From Mesorhizobium sp. B4-1-3 (GTDB lineage Bacteria > Pseudomonadota > Alphaproteobacteria > Rhizobiales > Rhizobiaceae), in assembly GCF_006439355.1 (NCBI RefSeq), contig NZ_VFTG01000004.1, forward strand, positions 1-64,000: 64,000 nucleotides of DNA. Reading direction: 5' to 3'. Shown one piece after another: positions 10,141 to 19,276 of the stretch. Under the pieces are notes generated by a model. It was not told where the DNA came from. It ran no database searches and saw only the letters and a list, made by a program, of their open reading frames with translations. A program made the translations under genes and the position numbers. How positions within the stretch are numbered: the first letter of the stretch is position 1; the number at the start of each line of letters is the position of its first letter.

Positions 10141-12432
10141 ATGGCAGCTGAGGCTCCGACCCTGAACCAACCGCTTTTCAACCAGACCGGCACGCGTGAC
10201 GGGCGACGGTTGCTGGCGTTGCCCGGCGTGGTCGCGATTGCCGGCGCGATGATCACGGCGGCCATCTCCTTTGCGATCCTGGTCGGCGCAACACCGATCG
10301 CGCCGACTGCCGACGCGACCTGGGCCCTGGTCGCGGCCAATGCCGTCTTCGTCCTGTTCCTCATCGCCCTGATCGCCCGCGAAGTGCGTCGCATCGTCCT
10401 GGCACGGCGCCACGGCAGGGCTGCCTCGCGGCTGCATGTGCGCATCGTCGCCATGTTCGCGCTGGTTGCCGCCATCCCGGCCATCATGGTGGCGATCATC
10501 GCCTCGATCACGCTCGACATCGGCCTGGACCGCTGGTTCGAAATCCGCACCAAGACGATCGTCAACTCGTCGCTGTCGATTGCCGACGCTTATGTGCAGG
10601 AGAACGCGCGCAACCTCCAGGGCACGACATTGTCCATGGCATACGATCTCGATGCCTCGCGCACGCTCTATGGCCTCGACAAGGGCGGTTTCCTCGACCT
10701 GTTGAACAAGGAGGCAGTCGGCCGCGGACTGGCGCATGCGGCCCTGATCAAGCCGGACGGCTCGTTCGTCATGAACGCCAAGACCGATGCCGATTTTCCG
10801 ATGCCGGAGCCGCCCGCGGGCGCTGTCGACACCGCGTCCGACGGCAAGCCGGTGCTGATAGAGCCGCGAACCCGCAACATCATGGGCGCCATCATCAAGC
10901 TGCGCGAGATCGAAGGGCTGTACCTCTATACGATCCGACTGGTCGATCCCGACGTGATCAAGGCGCGCCAGATCGTCAGGGGCAACACCGACGAATACCG
11001 CAACTTGGAAGACAATCGCCGGACCTCGCAGGTCGCCTTCGCGTTGCCTTATCTGTCGCTCACGCTGATCATCACGCTCTCGGCGATCTGGACCGGCATT
11101 GCGGTCGCCGATCGCCTTGTGCGGCCGATCCGCCAGCTGATCGGCGCCGCCGACGAGGTGGCGACCGGCAATCTCGACGTTGCTGTTCCCGTGCGCCAGT
11201 CGGATGGCGACGTCGCCTCGCTCGGCGAAACGTTCAACAACATGATCCTCGAGCTCAAATCGCAACGCAACGAGCTGCTCTCGGCCAAGGATCTGATCGA
11301 CGAGCGCCGGCGTTTCTCCGAGGCAGTGCTCGCCGGTGTCACCGCGGGGGTCATCGGCGTCGACCCCTACGGCATCATCACCATCGTCAATCGCTCGGCC
11401 GAGACCATGCTGGCAATTTCAGCAAATGCGACGCTCGGACAGAACCTTTCAGCGGTTCTGCCGCTTGTCGGCCGCGTCTTCGAGATCGGGCGGCAGTCCG
11501 GCAAGCCGGTCTATCGCGAGCAGGTGACCTTCTTCCGCACCGGCCTGGAGCGCACCTTCAATGTCCAGGTCACGGTCGAGTCCGGCGACGATGGAGAGGA
11601 CGAGAAATCCTATGTGGTCACCGTCGACGACATCACCGATCTCGTCCAGGCGCAGCGTTCGTCGGCCTGGGCGGACGTGGCGCGGCGTATCGCGCATGAG
11701 ATCAAGAACCCGCTGACGCCGATCCAGCTCTCGGCCGAGCGCATCAGGCGCCGCTACGGCAAGGTCATCACCGAGGACCGCGAGGTCTTCGACCAGTGCA
11801 CCGATACCATCATCCGCCAGGTCGAGGACATCGGCCGCATGGTCGACGAGTTCTCGGCCTTTGCGCGCATGCCGAAGCCGGAGATGAAGGCGATAGACCT
11901 GCGTGAGTCGTTGCGCGAGGCATCTTTCCTGGTCGAGGTCAGCCGCTCCGATATCGCCTTCGAACGAGACTTCGGCAGCGAGCCGTTGAAAGGCACTTTC
12001 GATAGCCGACTGATGGCGCAGGCCTTCGGCAACGTCATCAAGAACGCGGCCGAGGCGATCGACGGACTTGATGGCGACGACCGTTCGGACGGCACAATCC
12101 GGATTCAGGCCGGACGCCAAGATGGCGCCATACGAATCGACGTTATCGACAACGGCAAGGGGCTGCCGCGCGAGAATCGCCAACGGCTTCTCGAGCCCTA
12201 TATGACGACGCGCGAGAAGGGGACCGGGCTTGGCCTCGCTATCGTCAAGAAGATCGTGGAGGACCATGGCGGCCGTCTCGAATTGCACGACGCGCCAGAG
12301 GATTTCCATGGCGGCCGGGGCGCGATGGTCTCGATCATCCTGCCGCCGGCGACGGTCGTAGCCGCGCCGCCACGCGGTGAAGGCCGAAACGAACACGAAC
12401 GAGAAACTGAAAAGGTCGATAATGGCGTCTGA
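10141..12432 (+). CDS. ntrY: Membrane sensor kinase NtrY
   Basis: A 763-residue sensor kinase, paired with NtrX. Three hydrophobic segments lie near the N-terminus (about residues 27-50, 55-78 and 98-122). A periplasmic region follows, then another helix near 300-325, a HAMP linker, a PAS domain (about 390-470), the H-box [14 protein letters not shown] with His near 518, the N-box NVIKNAAEAI, and the nucleotide boxes DNGKGLP and GTGLGLAIV. NtrYX affects nitrate use, exopolysaccharide and redox responses in alphaproteobacteria. The gene overlaps ntrX by 11 bp. Confidence 0.94.
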   Translation: MAAEAPTLNQPLFNQTGTRDGRRLLALPGVVAIAGAMITAAISFAILVGATPIAPTADATWALVAANAVFVLFLIALIAREVRRIVLARRHGRAASRLHVRIVAMFALVAAIPAIMVAIIASITLDIGLDRWFEIRTKTIVNSSLSIADAYVQENARNLQGTTLSMAYDLDASRTLYGLDKGGFLDLLNKEAVGRGLAHAALIKPDGSFVMNAKTDADFPMPEPPAGAVDTASDGKPVLIEPRTRNIMGAIIKLREIEGLYLYTIRLVDPDVIKARQIVRGNTDEYRNLEDNRRTSQVAFALPYLSLTLIITLSAIWTGIAVADRLVRPIRQLIGAADEVATGNLDVAVPVRQSDGDVASLGETFNNMILELKSQRNELLSAKDLIDERRRFSEAVLAGVTAGVIGVDPYGIITIVNRSAETMLAISANATLGQNLSAVLPLVGRVFEIGRQSGKPVYREQVTFFRTGLERTFNVQVTVESGDDGEDEKSYVVTVDDITDLVQAQRSSAWADVARRIAHEIKNPLTPIQLSAERIRRRYGKVITEDREVFDQCTDTIIRQVEDIGRMVDEFSAFARMPKPEMKAIDLRESLREASFLVEVSRSDIAFERDFGSEPLKGTFDSRLMAQAFGNVIKNAAEAIDGLDGDDRSDGTIRIQAGRQDGAIRIDVIDNGKGLPRENRQRLLEPYMTTREKGTGLGLAIVKKIVEDHGGRLELHDAPEDFHGGRGAMVSIILPPATVVAAPPRGEGRNEHERETEKVDNGV

Positions 12433-13783
12433 CATTCTCATCGTCGATGACGAGGAAGACATCCGCGAACTTGTCGCCGGTATCCTGAGCGACGAGGGTC
12501 ATGAAACCCGTACGGCGCATGACGCCGACAGCGCGCTTGCGGCGATCGCCGATCGCGCGCCGCGGCTGATTTTCCTCGACATCTGGCTGCAGGGCTCGCG
12601 GCTCGACGGCCTGGCCCTGCTCGACGAGATCAAGACCATGCATCCGAATATGCCGGTGGTGATGATCTCCGGCCACGGCAACATCGAAACGGCGGTGTCG
12701 GCCATCCGGCGCGGCGCCTACGACTTCATCGAGAAGCCGTTCAAGGCCGACCGGCTGATCCTGATCGCCGAGCGCGCCCTTGAGACCTCCAAGCTGCGGC
12801 GCGAAGTCTCCGACCTCAAGCAGCGCAGCGGCGAGACCTTCGACCTGATCGGCATGTCGTCGGCCATGAGCCAACTGCGGCAGACCATCGAGCGTGTCGC
12901 CCCCACCAACAGCCGCGTCATGATCGTCGGCCCGTCCGGCTCCGGCAAGGAACTGACGGCGCGCGCCATCCACGAGCTGTCGTCGCGCAAGACCGGTCCG
13001 TTCGTCACGCTGAGTGCGGCCACCATTACGCCCGAGCGCATGGAGATCGAGCTGTTCGGCACCGAATCGAACGGCACCGAGCGCAAGGTCGGCGCGCTGG
13101 AAGAGGCGCATCGCGGCATCCTCTACATCGATGAAGTCGCCGATATGCCGCGCGAGACGCAGAACAAGATCCTGCGCGTGCTGGTCGAGCAGCAGTTCGA
13201 GCGGGTAGGCGGCACCAAGCGTGTCAAGGTCGATGTCCGTATCATCTCCTCAACCTCCCAGAACCTTGAGGCGATGATCGCTGACGGCCGCTTCCGCGAG
13301 GACCTTTACCATCGCCTGGCGGTGGTTCCGGTCATGGTGCCGGGGCTCGCCGAGCGGCGCGAGGACATCCCCTACCTCGTCGACAATTTCATGAAGCAGA
13401 TCGCGCGCCAGGCCGGCATCAAGCCGCGCCGCATCGGCGACGATGCGCTGGCCGTGCTGCAGGCGCATAACTGGCCGGGCAATGTTCGCCAGCTGCGCAA
13501 CAATGTCGAACGGCTGATGATCCTGGCGCGAGGGGAAAATCCCGATGCCCCGATCACCGCCGACCTTCTGCCCTCCGAGATCGGCGACGTCATGCCACGC
13601 ACGCCCAACCAGTCGGACCAGCACATCATGGCCCTACCGCTGCGCGAGGCCCGCGAGCAGTTCGAGAAGGATTACCTGATCGCTCAGATCAACCGCTTCG
13701 GCGGCAACATCTCGAAGACGGCCGAATTCATCGGCATGGAGCGCTCGGCACTCCACCGCAAGCTGAAGTCGCTCGGTGTGTAG
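12422..13783 (+). CDS. ntrX: Response regulator NtrX, lacking the GAFTGA loop
   Basis: A 453-residue NtrC-like regulator with a receiver domain (DDEED near residue 9, phospho-acceptor Asp53 in IFLDIWL), an AAA+ domain (Walker A GPSGSGKE near 171, Walker B LYIDEVAD) and a C-terminal Fis-type helix-turn-helix. Between ELFG and the next helix the protein reads TESNGTERKVGALEEA, so the GAFTGA loop that touches sigma-54 in NtrC is missing. It may therefore work through sigma-70 promoters or as a repressor. The ATG at 12422 lies inside the end of ntrY and follows AAAAGG. Confidence 0.94.
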   Translation: MASDILIVDDEEDIRELVAGILSDEGHETRTAHDADSALAAIADRAPRLIFLDIWLQGSRLDGLALLDEIKTMHPNMPVVMISGHGNIETAVSAIRRGAYDFIEKPFKADRLILIAERALETSKLRREVSDLKQRSGETFDLIGMSSAMSQLRQTIERVAPTNSRVMIVGPSGSGKELTARAIHELSSRKTGPFVTLSAATITPERMEIELFGTESNGTERKVGALEEAHRGILYIDEVADMPRETQNKILRVLVEQQFERVGGTKRVKVDVRIISSTSQNLEAMIADGRFREDLYHRLAVVPVMVPGLAERREDIPYLVDNFMKQIARQAGIKPRRIGDDALAVLQAHNWPGNVRQLRNNVERLMILARGENPDAPITADLLPSEIGDVMPRTPNQSDQHIMALPLREAREQFEKDYLIAQINRFGGNISKTAEFIGMERSALHRKLKSLGV

Positions 13784-13865
13784 GACCAGCCTGGCTCAGC
13801 CGATTGTCTGTTACGACTGCGGCGGAATCGCCTAAGAAAGCCGGACGTTTTTACCGAGGATACCC

Positions 13866-14729
13866 ATGCCGCGCATTGCCTATGTCAACGGGCGCTATGT
13901 CGTCCACGCCCAAGCCAGCGTCCATATCGAGGACCGTGGCTACCAGTTCGCCGACGGCGTCTATGAGGTCTGCGAAGTGGCGCGCGGCCATATCGTCGAC
14001 ATGCCGCGCCATCTTGCCCGGCTCAAGCGCTCGCTGAAGGAACTGGCGATCGCCTGGCCGGTCTCGGAAGGCGTGCTGCCGATGCTGCTGCGCGAGGTGG
14101 TCAATCGCAACGGCGTGGTCAACGGCCTCGTCTATGTGCAGGTGACACGCGGCGTCGCCAGCCGCGAGTTCGTTTTTCCACCGGCGGGAACGAAATCTTC
14201 CCTGGTCATAACCGCCAGGAAGGCCGATCCCGCCGCGGCGGCGAAGCGGGTGGAGACCGGAATCAAGGTCATCACCGTTCCGGAGAATCGCTGGGACCGC
14301 GTCGACATCAAGAGCACGGGCCTTTTGCCCAATGTGCTCGCCAAGCAGAAGGCCAAGGAAGCGGGCGCCCAGGAAGCCTGGTTCGTCGACACCGACGGCA
14401 ACGTCAAGGAAGGCGGCTCATCCAATGCCTGGATCGTCACCCGCGACGGCGTCTTGGTGACCCGGCCGGCCGAGCACGGCATCCTGCGCGGCATCACCCG
14501 CACGACGCTTTTCGACGTCGCCGCCAAGCTCGGCCTCAAGATCGAGGAGCGCGGTTTTTCGGTCACTGAGGCCAAGGCGGCCAGGGAGGCGTTCATCAGT
14601 TCGGCGACCACAATTGCCATGCCGGTGGTCGAAATCGACGGCGCGCCGATAGCAAATGGTCATCCTGGTTCCATGACACTTTCGTTGCGGCAGGCCTTTT
14701 TTGACGTTGCGGAAAAAAGTCCAGCCTGA
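13866..14729 (+). CDS. dat: D-amino-acid aminotransferase (class IV PLP enzyme)
   Basis: A 287-residue fold-type IV aminotransferase. It has YVNGRYVVHAQASVHIEDRGYQFADGVYE at its start (split here by description: strand, then the DRGYQFADG loop near residue 30), the PLP lysine in DIKSTGLLPNVLAKQKAK, and the phosphate-binding GGSSNAWIV and GITRTTL motifs. The DRGYQF form and the neighbourhood match rhizobial D-alanine aminotransferases that link D-alanine and D-glutamate for peptidoglycan; a branched-chain aminotransferase is less likely. It sits alone between ntrX and hfq with a GAGGA-type ribosome site. Confidence 0.85.
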   Translation: MPRIAYVNGRYVVHAQASVHIEDRGYQFADGVYEVCEVARGHIVDMPRHLARLKRSLKELAIAWPVSEGVLPMLLREVVNRNGVVNGLVYVQVTRGVASREFVFPPAGTKSSLVITARKADPAAAAKRVETGIKVITVPENRWDRVDIKSTGLLPNVLAKQKAKEAGAQEAWFVDTDGNVKEGGSSNAWIVTRDGVLVTRPAEHGILRGITRTTLFDVAAKLGLKIEERGFSVTEAKAAREAFISSATTIAMPVVEIDGAPIANGHPGSMTLSLRQAFFDVAEKSPA

Positions 14730-14871
14730 TAACCGCACAACTGGAATGAACCTCAACTATCTCGTTCTGCTTGCCTTTGTATCGGCAAGAGGGGGTTTGC
14801 GCGCTTGACAGGTGCCGCGTAATTTGGCGCATTGGCCGCAAACCGAAGGGGATCGGCGAAAGACAAGAAAA

Positions 14872-15117
14872 ATGGCGGAACGATCGCAAAACCTTCAGGA
14901 CCTGTTCCTGAATTCAGTTCGCAAGAGCAAAAATCCACTTACCATCTTCCTCATCAACGGCGTGAAGCTGACCGGCGTCGTCACTTCGTTCGACAATTTT
15001 TGTGTGTTGTTGCGGCGTGACGGGCACTCCCAGCTCGTCTACAAGCACGCCATTTCCACGATCATGCCGAGCCAGCCGGTTCAGATGTTCGATGGCGAGG
15101 AAAGCCAGGGCGCCTGA
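14872..15117 (+). CDS. hfq: RNA chaperone Hfq
   Basis: An 81-residue Sm-like hexameric RNA chaperone that pairs small RNAs with mRNAs. The Sm1 motif has [19 protein letters not shown] and the Sm2 motif has the YKHAIST core that forms the proximal U-binding pore. The start [10 protein letters not shown] is the standard alphaproteobacterial N-terminus; an upstream in-frame ATG at 14812 is rejected. TTGACA at 14805-14810 is a possible -35 element, but I see no good -10. The stop abuts the TTG start of hflX, so the two are co-translated, and hfq-hflX order is widely conserved. Confidence 0.97.
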   Translation: MAERSQNLQDLFLNSVRKSKNPLTIFLINGVKLTGVVTSFDNFCVLLRRDGHSQLVYKHAISTIMPSQPVQMFDGEESQGA

Positions 15118-16506
15118 TTGGCACGTGATAAGGACGCGGACCGCAGCGTTCGCGGAAAACAAGGACATCAACTCGGGCCGGAAGCCAAGGATCCGACCCG
15201 GGCCGTTGTCATTGTGCCGGTGCTTGCGCGCCAGCCGCGCGGCGACGACGAGTCGAGTCGGCCGCGCCTGAGCCGTTCGGCGGATGCCCGCCGCGACGAA
15301 GCGGTCGGGCTTGCCAGCGCCATCGATCTCAATCCGGTTCACACCGCGGTGGTGACGGTCGCCGACCCGCGGCCGGCGACGCTGCTCGGCAGCGGCAAGG
15401 TTGCCGAATTCGCCGACATCGTGAAGGAGCGTAACGCGGAGCTGGTCATCGTCGACCATCCGCTGACGCCGGTGCAGCAGCGCAATCTCGAAAAGGAACT
15501 GAACGCCAAGGTGCTCGACCGCACCGGGTTGATCCTCGAGATCTTCGGCGAACGGGCGCGCACCAAGGAAGGCACGCTGCAGGTCGAGCTTGCGCATCTC
15601 AACTACCAGAAGGGTCGGCTGGTGCGCAGCTGGACCCACCTCGAACGGCAGCGCGGCGGCGCCGGTTTCCTCGGCGGCCCCGGCGAAACCCAGATCGAGT
15701 CGGACCGACGCATCCTGCAGGACAAGATCACCAAGCTGAAGCACGAGCTGGAAACGGTACGCCGCACGCGCGACCTGCACCGTGCCAAGCGCAAGAAGGT
15801 GCCGTTTCCGGTGGTGGCGATCGTTGGCTACACCAATGCCGGCAAGTCGACACTGTTCAACCGGCTGACCGGGGCAGGGGTCCTGGCCGAGGACATGCTG
15901 TTCGCGACGCTCGACCCCACCTTGCGGCGCGTGCGGCTGCCGCACGGCACGCCGGTCATCCTGTCGGACACGGTGGGCTTCATCTCCGACCTGCCGACGC
16001 ATCTGGTCGCCGCCTTCCGGGCCACGCTGGAAGAGGTGGTCGAAGCTGACCTGGTGCTGCATCTGCGCGACATCTCCGACCCGGATACGGCCGCCCAGGC
16101 GGAAGATGTCGAACGCATCCTCGGGGATCTCGGCGTCGACGCCGCCGACACCAACCGCGTGGTCGAAATCTGGAACAAGATCGACCTGCTCGACGAAGGC
16201 AACCGCGAGCGGCTGCTGGCCGAGGGCGCAAGCGGCAAGTCGCCGCCGATCGCCATATCGGCGGTGACCGGCGAGGGACTGGACACGCTGAAAGCGCTGA
16301 TCGAGGCGCGTGTATCGGGCGAGTTGGAAACGATGACGGTGACATTGAGCCCGGCCCAGCTCGGTCAGGTCGACTGGCTCTACCGCAACGGCGATGTCGT
16401 GTCGCGCACCGACAATGAGGATGGCAGCGTCACACTCTCGCTGACGGCCACGCACAGCGCCAGGCACGAAATCGAGAACCGCCTGCATCGCAAGAGCGGC
16501 AGCTAA
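15118..16506 (+). CDS. hflX: Ribosome-associated GTPase HflX
   Basis: A 462-residue GTPase that binds the 50S subunit and splits stalled ribosomes. The N-terminal HflX domain includes GSGKVAEF and the Gly-rich GGAGFLGGPGETQIE, followed by a coiled-coil linker. The GTPase domain has G1 GYTNAGKST near residue 237, G3 DTVGF and G4 NKID. The start appears to be the TTG directly after the hfq stop (TGATTG), so translation may depend on ribosomes finishing hfq. Its 3' end overlaps the convergent mazG by 4 bp. Confidence 0.93.
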   Translation: MARDKDADRSVRGKQGHQLGPEAKDPTRAVVIVPVLARQPRGDDESSRPRLSRSADARRDEAVGLASAIDLNPVHTAVVTVADPRPATLLGSGKVAEFADIVKERNAELVIVDHPLTPVQQRNLEKELNAKVLDRTGLILEIFGERARTKEGTLQVELAHLNYQKGRLVRSWTHLERQRGGAGFLGGPGETQIESDRRILQDKITKLKHELETVRRTRDLHRAKRKKVPFPVVAIVGYTNAGKSTLFNRLTGAGVLAEDMLFATLDPTLRRVRLPHGTPVILSDTVGFISDLPTHLVAAFRATLEEVVEADLVLHLRDISDPDTAAQAEDVERILGDLGVDAADTNRVVEIWNKIDLLDEGNRERLLAEGASGKSPPIAISAVTGEGLDTLKALIEARVSGELETMTVTLSPAQLGQVDWLYRNGDVVSRTDNEDGSVTLSLTATHSARHEIENRLHRKSGS

Positions 16507-17339
16507 CCGACTGATTGCTTGGCGCTTTTGGCTTGCTGCCAGAGCGCTTCCATCTCGTTGAGCGTCGCCTTGTCCAGTGAACCGCCCGAAGCCGCCAAGG
16601 CTTGCTCGACATAGTGGAAGCGCGATCGGAATTTTTCGTTGGTGCCGCTGAGCGCCGCTTCCGCGTCGAGCTTGAGGTGGCGGCCGAGATTGACGACGGC
16701 AAACAACATGTCGCCGAACTCGTCCTTGATCGGCGCCGCGTCACCGGTGGCGAGTGCTTCGCGCAACTCGCCGATCTCTTCCTCGATCTTGTCGAGGATC
16801 GGTGCCGCCTCGCTCCAGTCGAAGCCGACACGCGCTGCTTTCTCCTGCAGTTTCAGCGCGCGCGTCAGGGCAGGGAGCGCCACCGGAACGCTGTCGAGAT
16901 AGCCTTTGCCGTGATCCTCCGGATCGAGGCCGCGGGCGATGCGGGCACTGCGCTTTTCAGCCTTCTCCTCAGCCTTGATCTTTTCCCACATGCCCTTGGC
17001 CATGCCGGCGCTGCGCGCCTTCTCGTCACCAAATACATGCGGATGGCGGCGGATCATCTTGGTGGTGATGGCCTCGACGACATCGCCAAAAGCGAACTCG
17101 CCGATCTCCTCGGCCATCTGTGCATGGTAGACGACCTGCAGCAGCAGATCGCCCAACTCCTCGCGCAGGTCGTCGAAATCGCCGCGCGCGATCGCGTCGG
17201 CCACTTCATAGGCCTCCTCGATCGTATAGGGCGCGATGGTCGAAAAGTTCTGCTCGATATCCCAGGGGCAACCGGTCTCCGGAGCCCTGAGCTCCGCCAT
17301 GATCTCGATCAGCCGGGAAATGTCTTTTGAGGGCGTCAT
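16503..17339 (-). CDS. mazG: Nucleoside triphosphate pyrophosphohydrolase MazG
   Basis: A 278-residue all-alpha NTP pyrophosphatase with two MazG domains. The first has CPWDIEQ, the acidic EEAYEVADAI and EELGDLLLQVVYHA that bind Mg2+; the second has EEIGELREA and DEFGDMLFAVVNL. It removes aberrant or excess nucleotides, and in E. coli also lowers ppGpp. The length is close to the two-domain family norm. It converges on hflX with a 4-bp overlap and lies downstream of the aromatic aminotransferase on the same face of the chromosome, but in its own unit. Confidence 0.93.
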   Translation of the reverse strand: MTPSKDISRLIEIMAELRAPETGCPWDIEQNFSTIAPYTIEEAYEVADAIARGDFDDLREELGDLLLQVVYHAQMAEEIGEFAFGDVVEAITTKMIRRHPHVFGDEKARSAGMAKGMWEKIKAEEKAEKRSARIARGLDPEDHGKGYLDSVPVALPALTRALKLQEKAARVGFDWSEAAPILDKIEEEIGELREALATGDAAPIKDEFGDMLFAVVNLGRHLKLDAEAALSGTNEKFRSRFHYVEQALAASGGSLDKATLNEMEALWQQAKSAKQSVG

Positions 17340-17422
17340 CCTGCAAACCCTAGCGCGCGGCGCGGCGGGCGACCAATCCCGCCGGTTGGCAAAAGACTAT
17401 TGTCCACAGTTGCGCGGGCTTT

Positions 17423-18607
17423 TTAGTCGAGCACCGAGACGATCGCCTTGGCGAGATCGTCCATGCCGTCCTCCGGCAGGCCGGCTACGTTGATGCGGCT
17501 GTCGCCGACCATATAGACGGCATGCTCGGTGCGCAGGCGCTCGACCTGCGCCTCGGTCAATCCGAGCCGCGAAAACATGCCGCGATGGTTGGCGATGAAA
17601 TCGAAGCGATCGGAGTTGGACTGCCGGCGCAACGCCTCGGCAAAGGCGACGCGGAGCCTGAGCATGCGCAGCCGCATCTCCTCGAGCTCCGTCTCCCAGT
17701 CCCTCCTCAGGGCGGCGTCTTCGAGCACCATGCGCACCGCCGCCGCGCCGTGATCCGGCGGCATCGAATAAAGCGCGCGCGCGGCCGCCAGCATCTGGCT
17801 CATCGCCACGTCGGCCTGGGCGCCGTCCTTGGCCATGATCATCGCTGCGCCCACGCGCTCGCGATAGACGGCGAAATTCTTCGAGCAGCTGGAGGCGACG
17901 ACCATCTCCGGCACCTTGTCAGCCAAGAGCCGCAGACCCGCGGCGTCGGCGTCCAGGCCCTCGCCAAAGCCCTGATAGGCGATGTCGACGAAGGGCAGCA
18001 GGCCGCGCTCCAGGAGGACGTCGGCAACCTTGGCCCATTGCGCGACATCGAGATTGGCGCCGGTCGGGTTGTGGCAGCAGCCATGCAGCAGTACCACGTC
18101 GCCGCTGTTGGCCGTCCTGAGCGTCGCCAGCATCTCGTCGAAACGGACGGCGCCGGAAGCGGAATCGAAATAGGGATAGTTGCGAACCTCGAGGCCCGCG
18201 GCTCGCATCACCGGCAGATGGTTCGGCCATGTCGGGTCAGACAGCCAGACCGTCGCGCCGGGACGTGTGCGCTGCAGAAGCTCGGCCACCAGCCTGAGCG
18301 CGCCCGATCCGCCCGGCGCCTGCGCCGCGCGAATGCGCGAATGGTCAGCCTTCTCGCCAAAGGCGAGCTCGATCATAGCGGCGTTGAATCCGGTGTCGCC
18401 GGCAAGGCCGAGATAGGTCTTGGTATCCTGGCTCGCCAGCAGACGCTTCTCGGCCTCGCGCATGGCGCGCATCACCGGCGTCCTGCCGTCGATATCCTTG
18501 TAGACCCCGACACCGAGGTCGACTTTGCCGGGCCGCGGATCATTGCGATAGAGGCCGATCAAGGCAAGGATCTTGTCGGCGGGCGCGGGCTGCAGGGTTT
18601 CGAACAT
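17423..18607 (-). CDS. Aromatic-amino-acid/aspartate aminotransferase (class I)
   Basis: A 394-residue PLP aminotransferase. The start MFETLQPAPADKILALI and the segment KVDLGVGVYKD are typical of the bacterial AspC/TyrB branch. The PLP site is in ASSCSKNFAVYRERVGA with the Schiff-base Lys, with GCCHNPTG upstream and a C-terminal Arg in DSRINVAGL that binds the substrate carboxylate. It interconverts aromatic or dicarboxylic amino acids and their keto acids. The true start is the ATG at 18607; the open frame continues upstream without support. It is divergent from the ECF sigma gene. Confidence 0.88.
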   Translation of the reverse strand: MFETLQPAPADKILALIGLYRNDPRPGKVDLGVGVYKDIDGRTPVMRAMREAEKRLLASQDTKTYLGLAGDTGFNAAMIELAFGEKADHSRIRAAQAPGGSGALRLVAELLQRTRPGATVWLSDPTWPNHLPVMRAAGLEVRNYPYFDSASGAVRFDEMLATLRTANSGDVVLLHGCCHNPTGANLDVAQWAKVADVLLERGLLPFVDIAYQGFGEGLDADAAGLRLLADKVPEMVVASSCSKNFAVYRERVGAAMIMAKDGAQADVAMSQMLAAARALYSMPPDHGAAAVRMVLEDAALRRDWETELEEMRLRMLRLRVAFAEALRRQSNSDRFDFIANHRGMFSRLGLTEAQVERLRTEHAVYMVGDSRINVAGLPEDGMDDLAKAIVSVLD

Positions 18608-18724
18608 CGCTAGGGCTCCAATCGCGGCGGAGTGATACGCAAATCGATCGCGCCGCGCCAGCGGTTTCCTCGGCGCCGGCGATAAGCAAAAGAAATCGCC
18701 GGGCGGAGGGATTAAAATCCCCAC

Positions 18725-19276
18725 ATGCTCCGTAAACAGGGCATGAAACGGTCGATGGCACGCTTCGATATTGTCGGGCAATTGGGGTCGCTGCGGCGTT
18801 ACGCGCGCTCGCTGACGCGCGACGGCACTGAGGCCGAGGATCTGGTCCACGACGCACTGGTGCGCGCCTATGAGCGGCGCGCGACCTTTCGGTCAAGCGG
18901 CAATCTGCGCGCCTGGCTGCTGGCGATCGTGCACAACATCTTCATCGACCGCGTGCGCTCGCGCCGCTCCGAGGCGGTGCGCATAGAACAGGCCGGCCTT
19001 GTCGCCGACCAAAGCGTGCCGGCGTCGCAGGACCATTCGGTACGCCTGTCGCAGGTCCGGGAGGCGTTTCTCTCACTGCCGGAGGAACAGCGCTCCGCGC
19101 TCCATCTCGTCGCCATCGAAGGGCTTTCCTATCAGCAGGCCGCCGAAGTCATCGGCGTGCCGCTCGGAACGCTGATGTCGCGCATTGGCCGCGCGCGCGC
19201 CGCGCTGCGCGAGATGGAGGAGGGCGCGACGCCGAAAACCAAGCCTCATCTCAGGATCGTGGGAGACGATCAATGA
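18725..19276 (+). CDS. ECF-type RNA polymerase sigma factor
   Basis: A sigma factor of up to 183 residues with only regions 2 and 4. Region 2 includes DGTEAEDLVHDALVRAY and LRAWLLAIVHNIFIDRVRS; region 4 includes LPEEQRSALHLV and the helix-turn-helix LSYQQAAEVIGVPLGTLMS. The ATG at 18725 is the longest frame, with GGAGG about 15 bp upstream; ATGs at 18743 and 18755 are also possible. The stop overlaps the next gene, a membrane anti-sigma factor, as ATGA. The signal it answers to cannot be told from the sequence. Confidence 0.9.
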   Translation: MLRKQGMKRSMARFDIVGQLGSLRRYARSLTRDGTEAEDLVHDALVRAYERRATFRSSGNLRAWLLAIVHNIFIDRVRSRRSEAVRIEQAGLVADQSVPASQDHSVRLSQVREAFLSLPEEQRSALHLVAIEGLSYQQAAEVIGVPLGTLMSRIGRARAALREMEEGATPKTKPHLRIVGDDQ

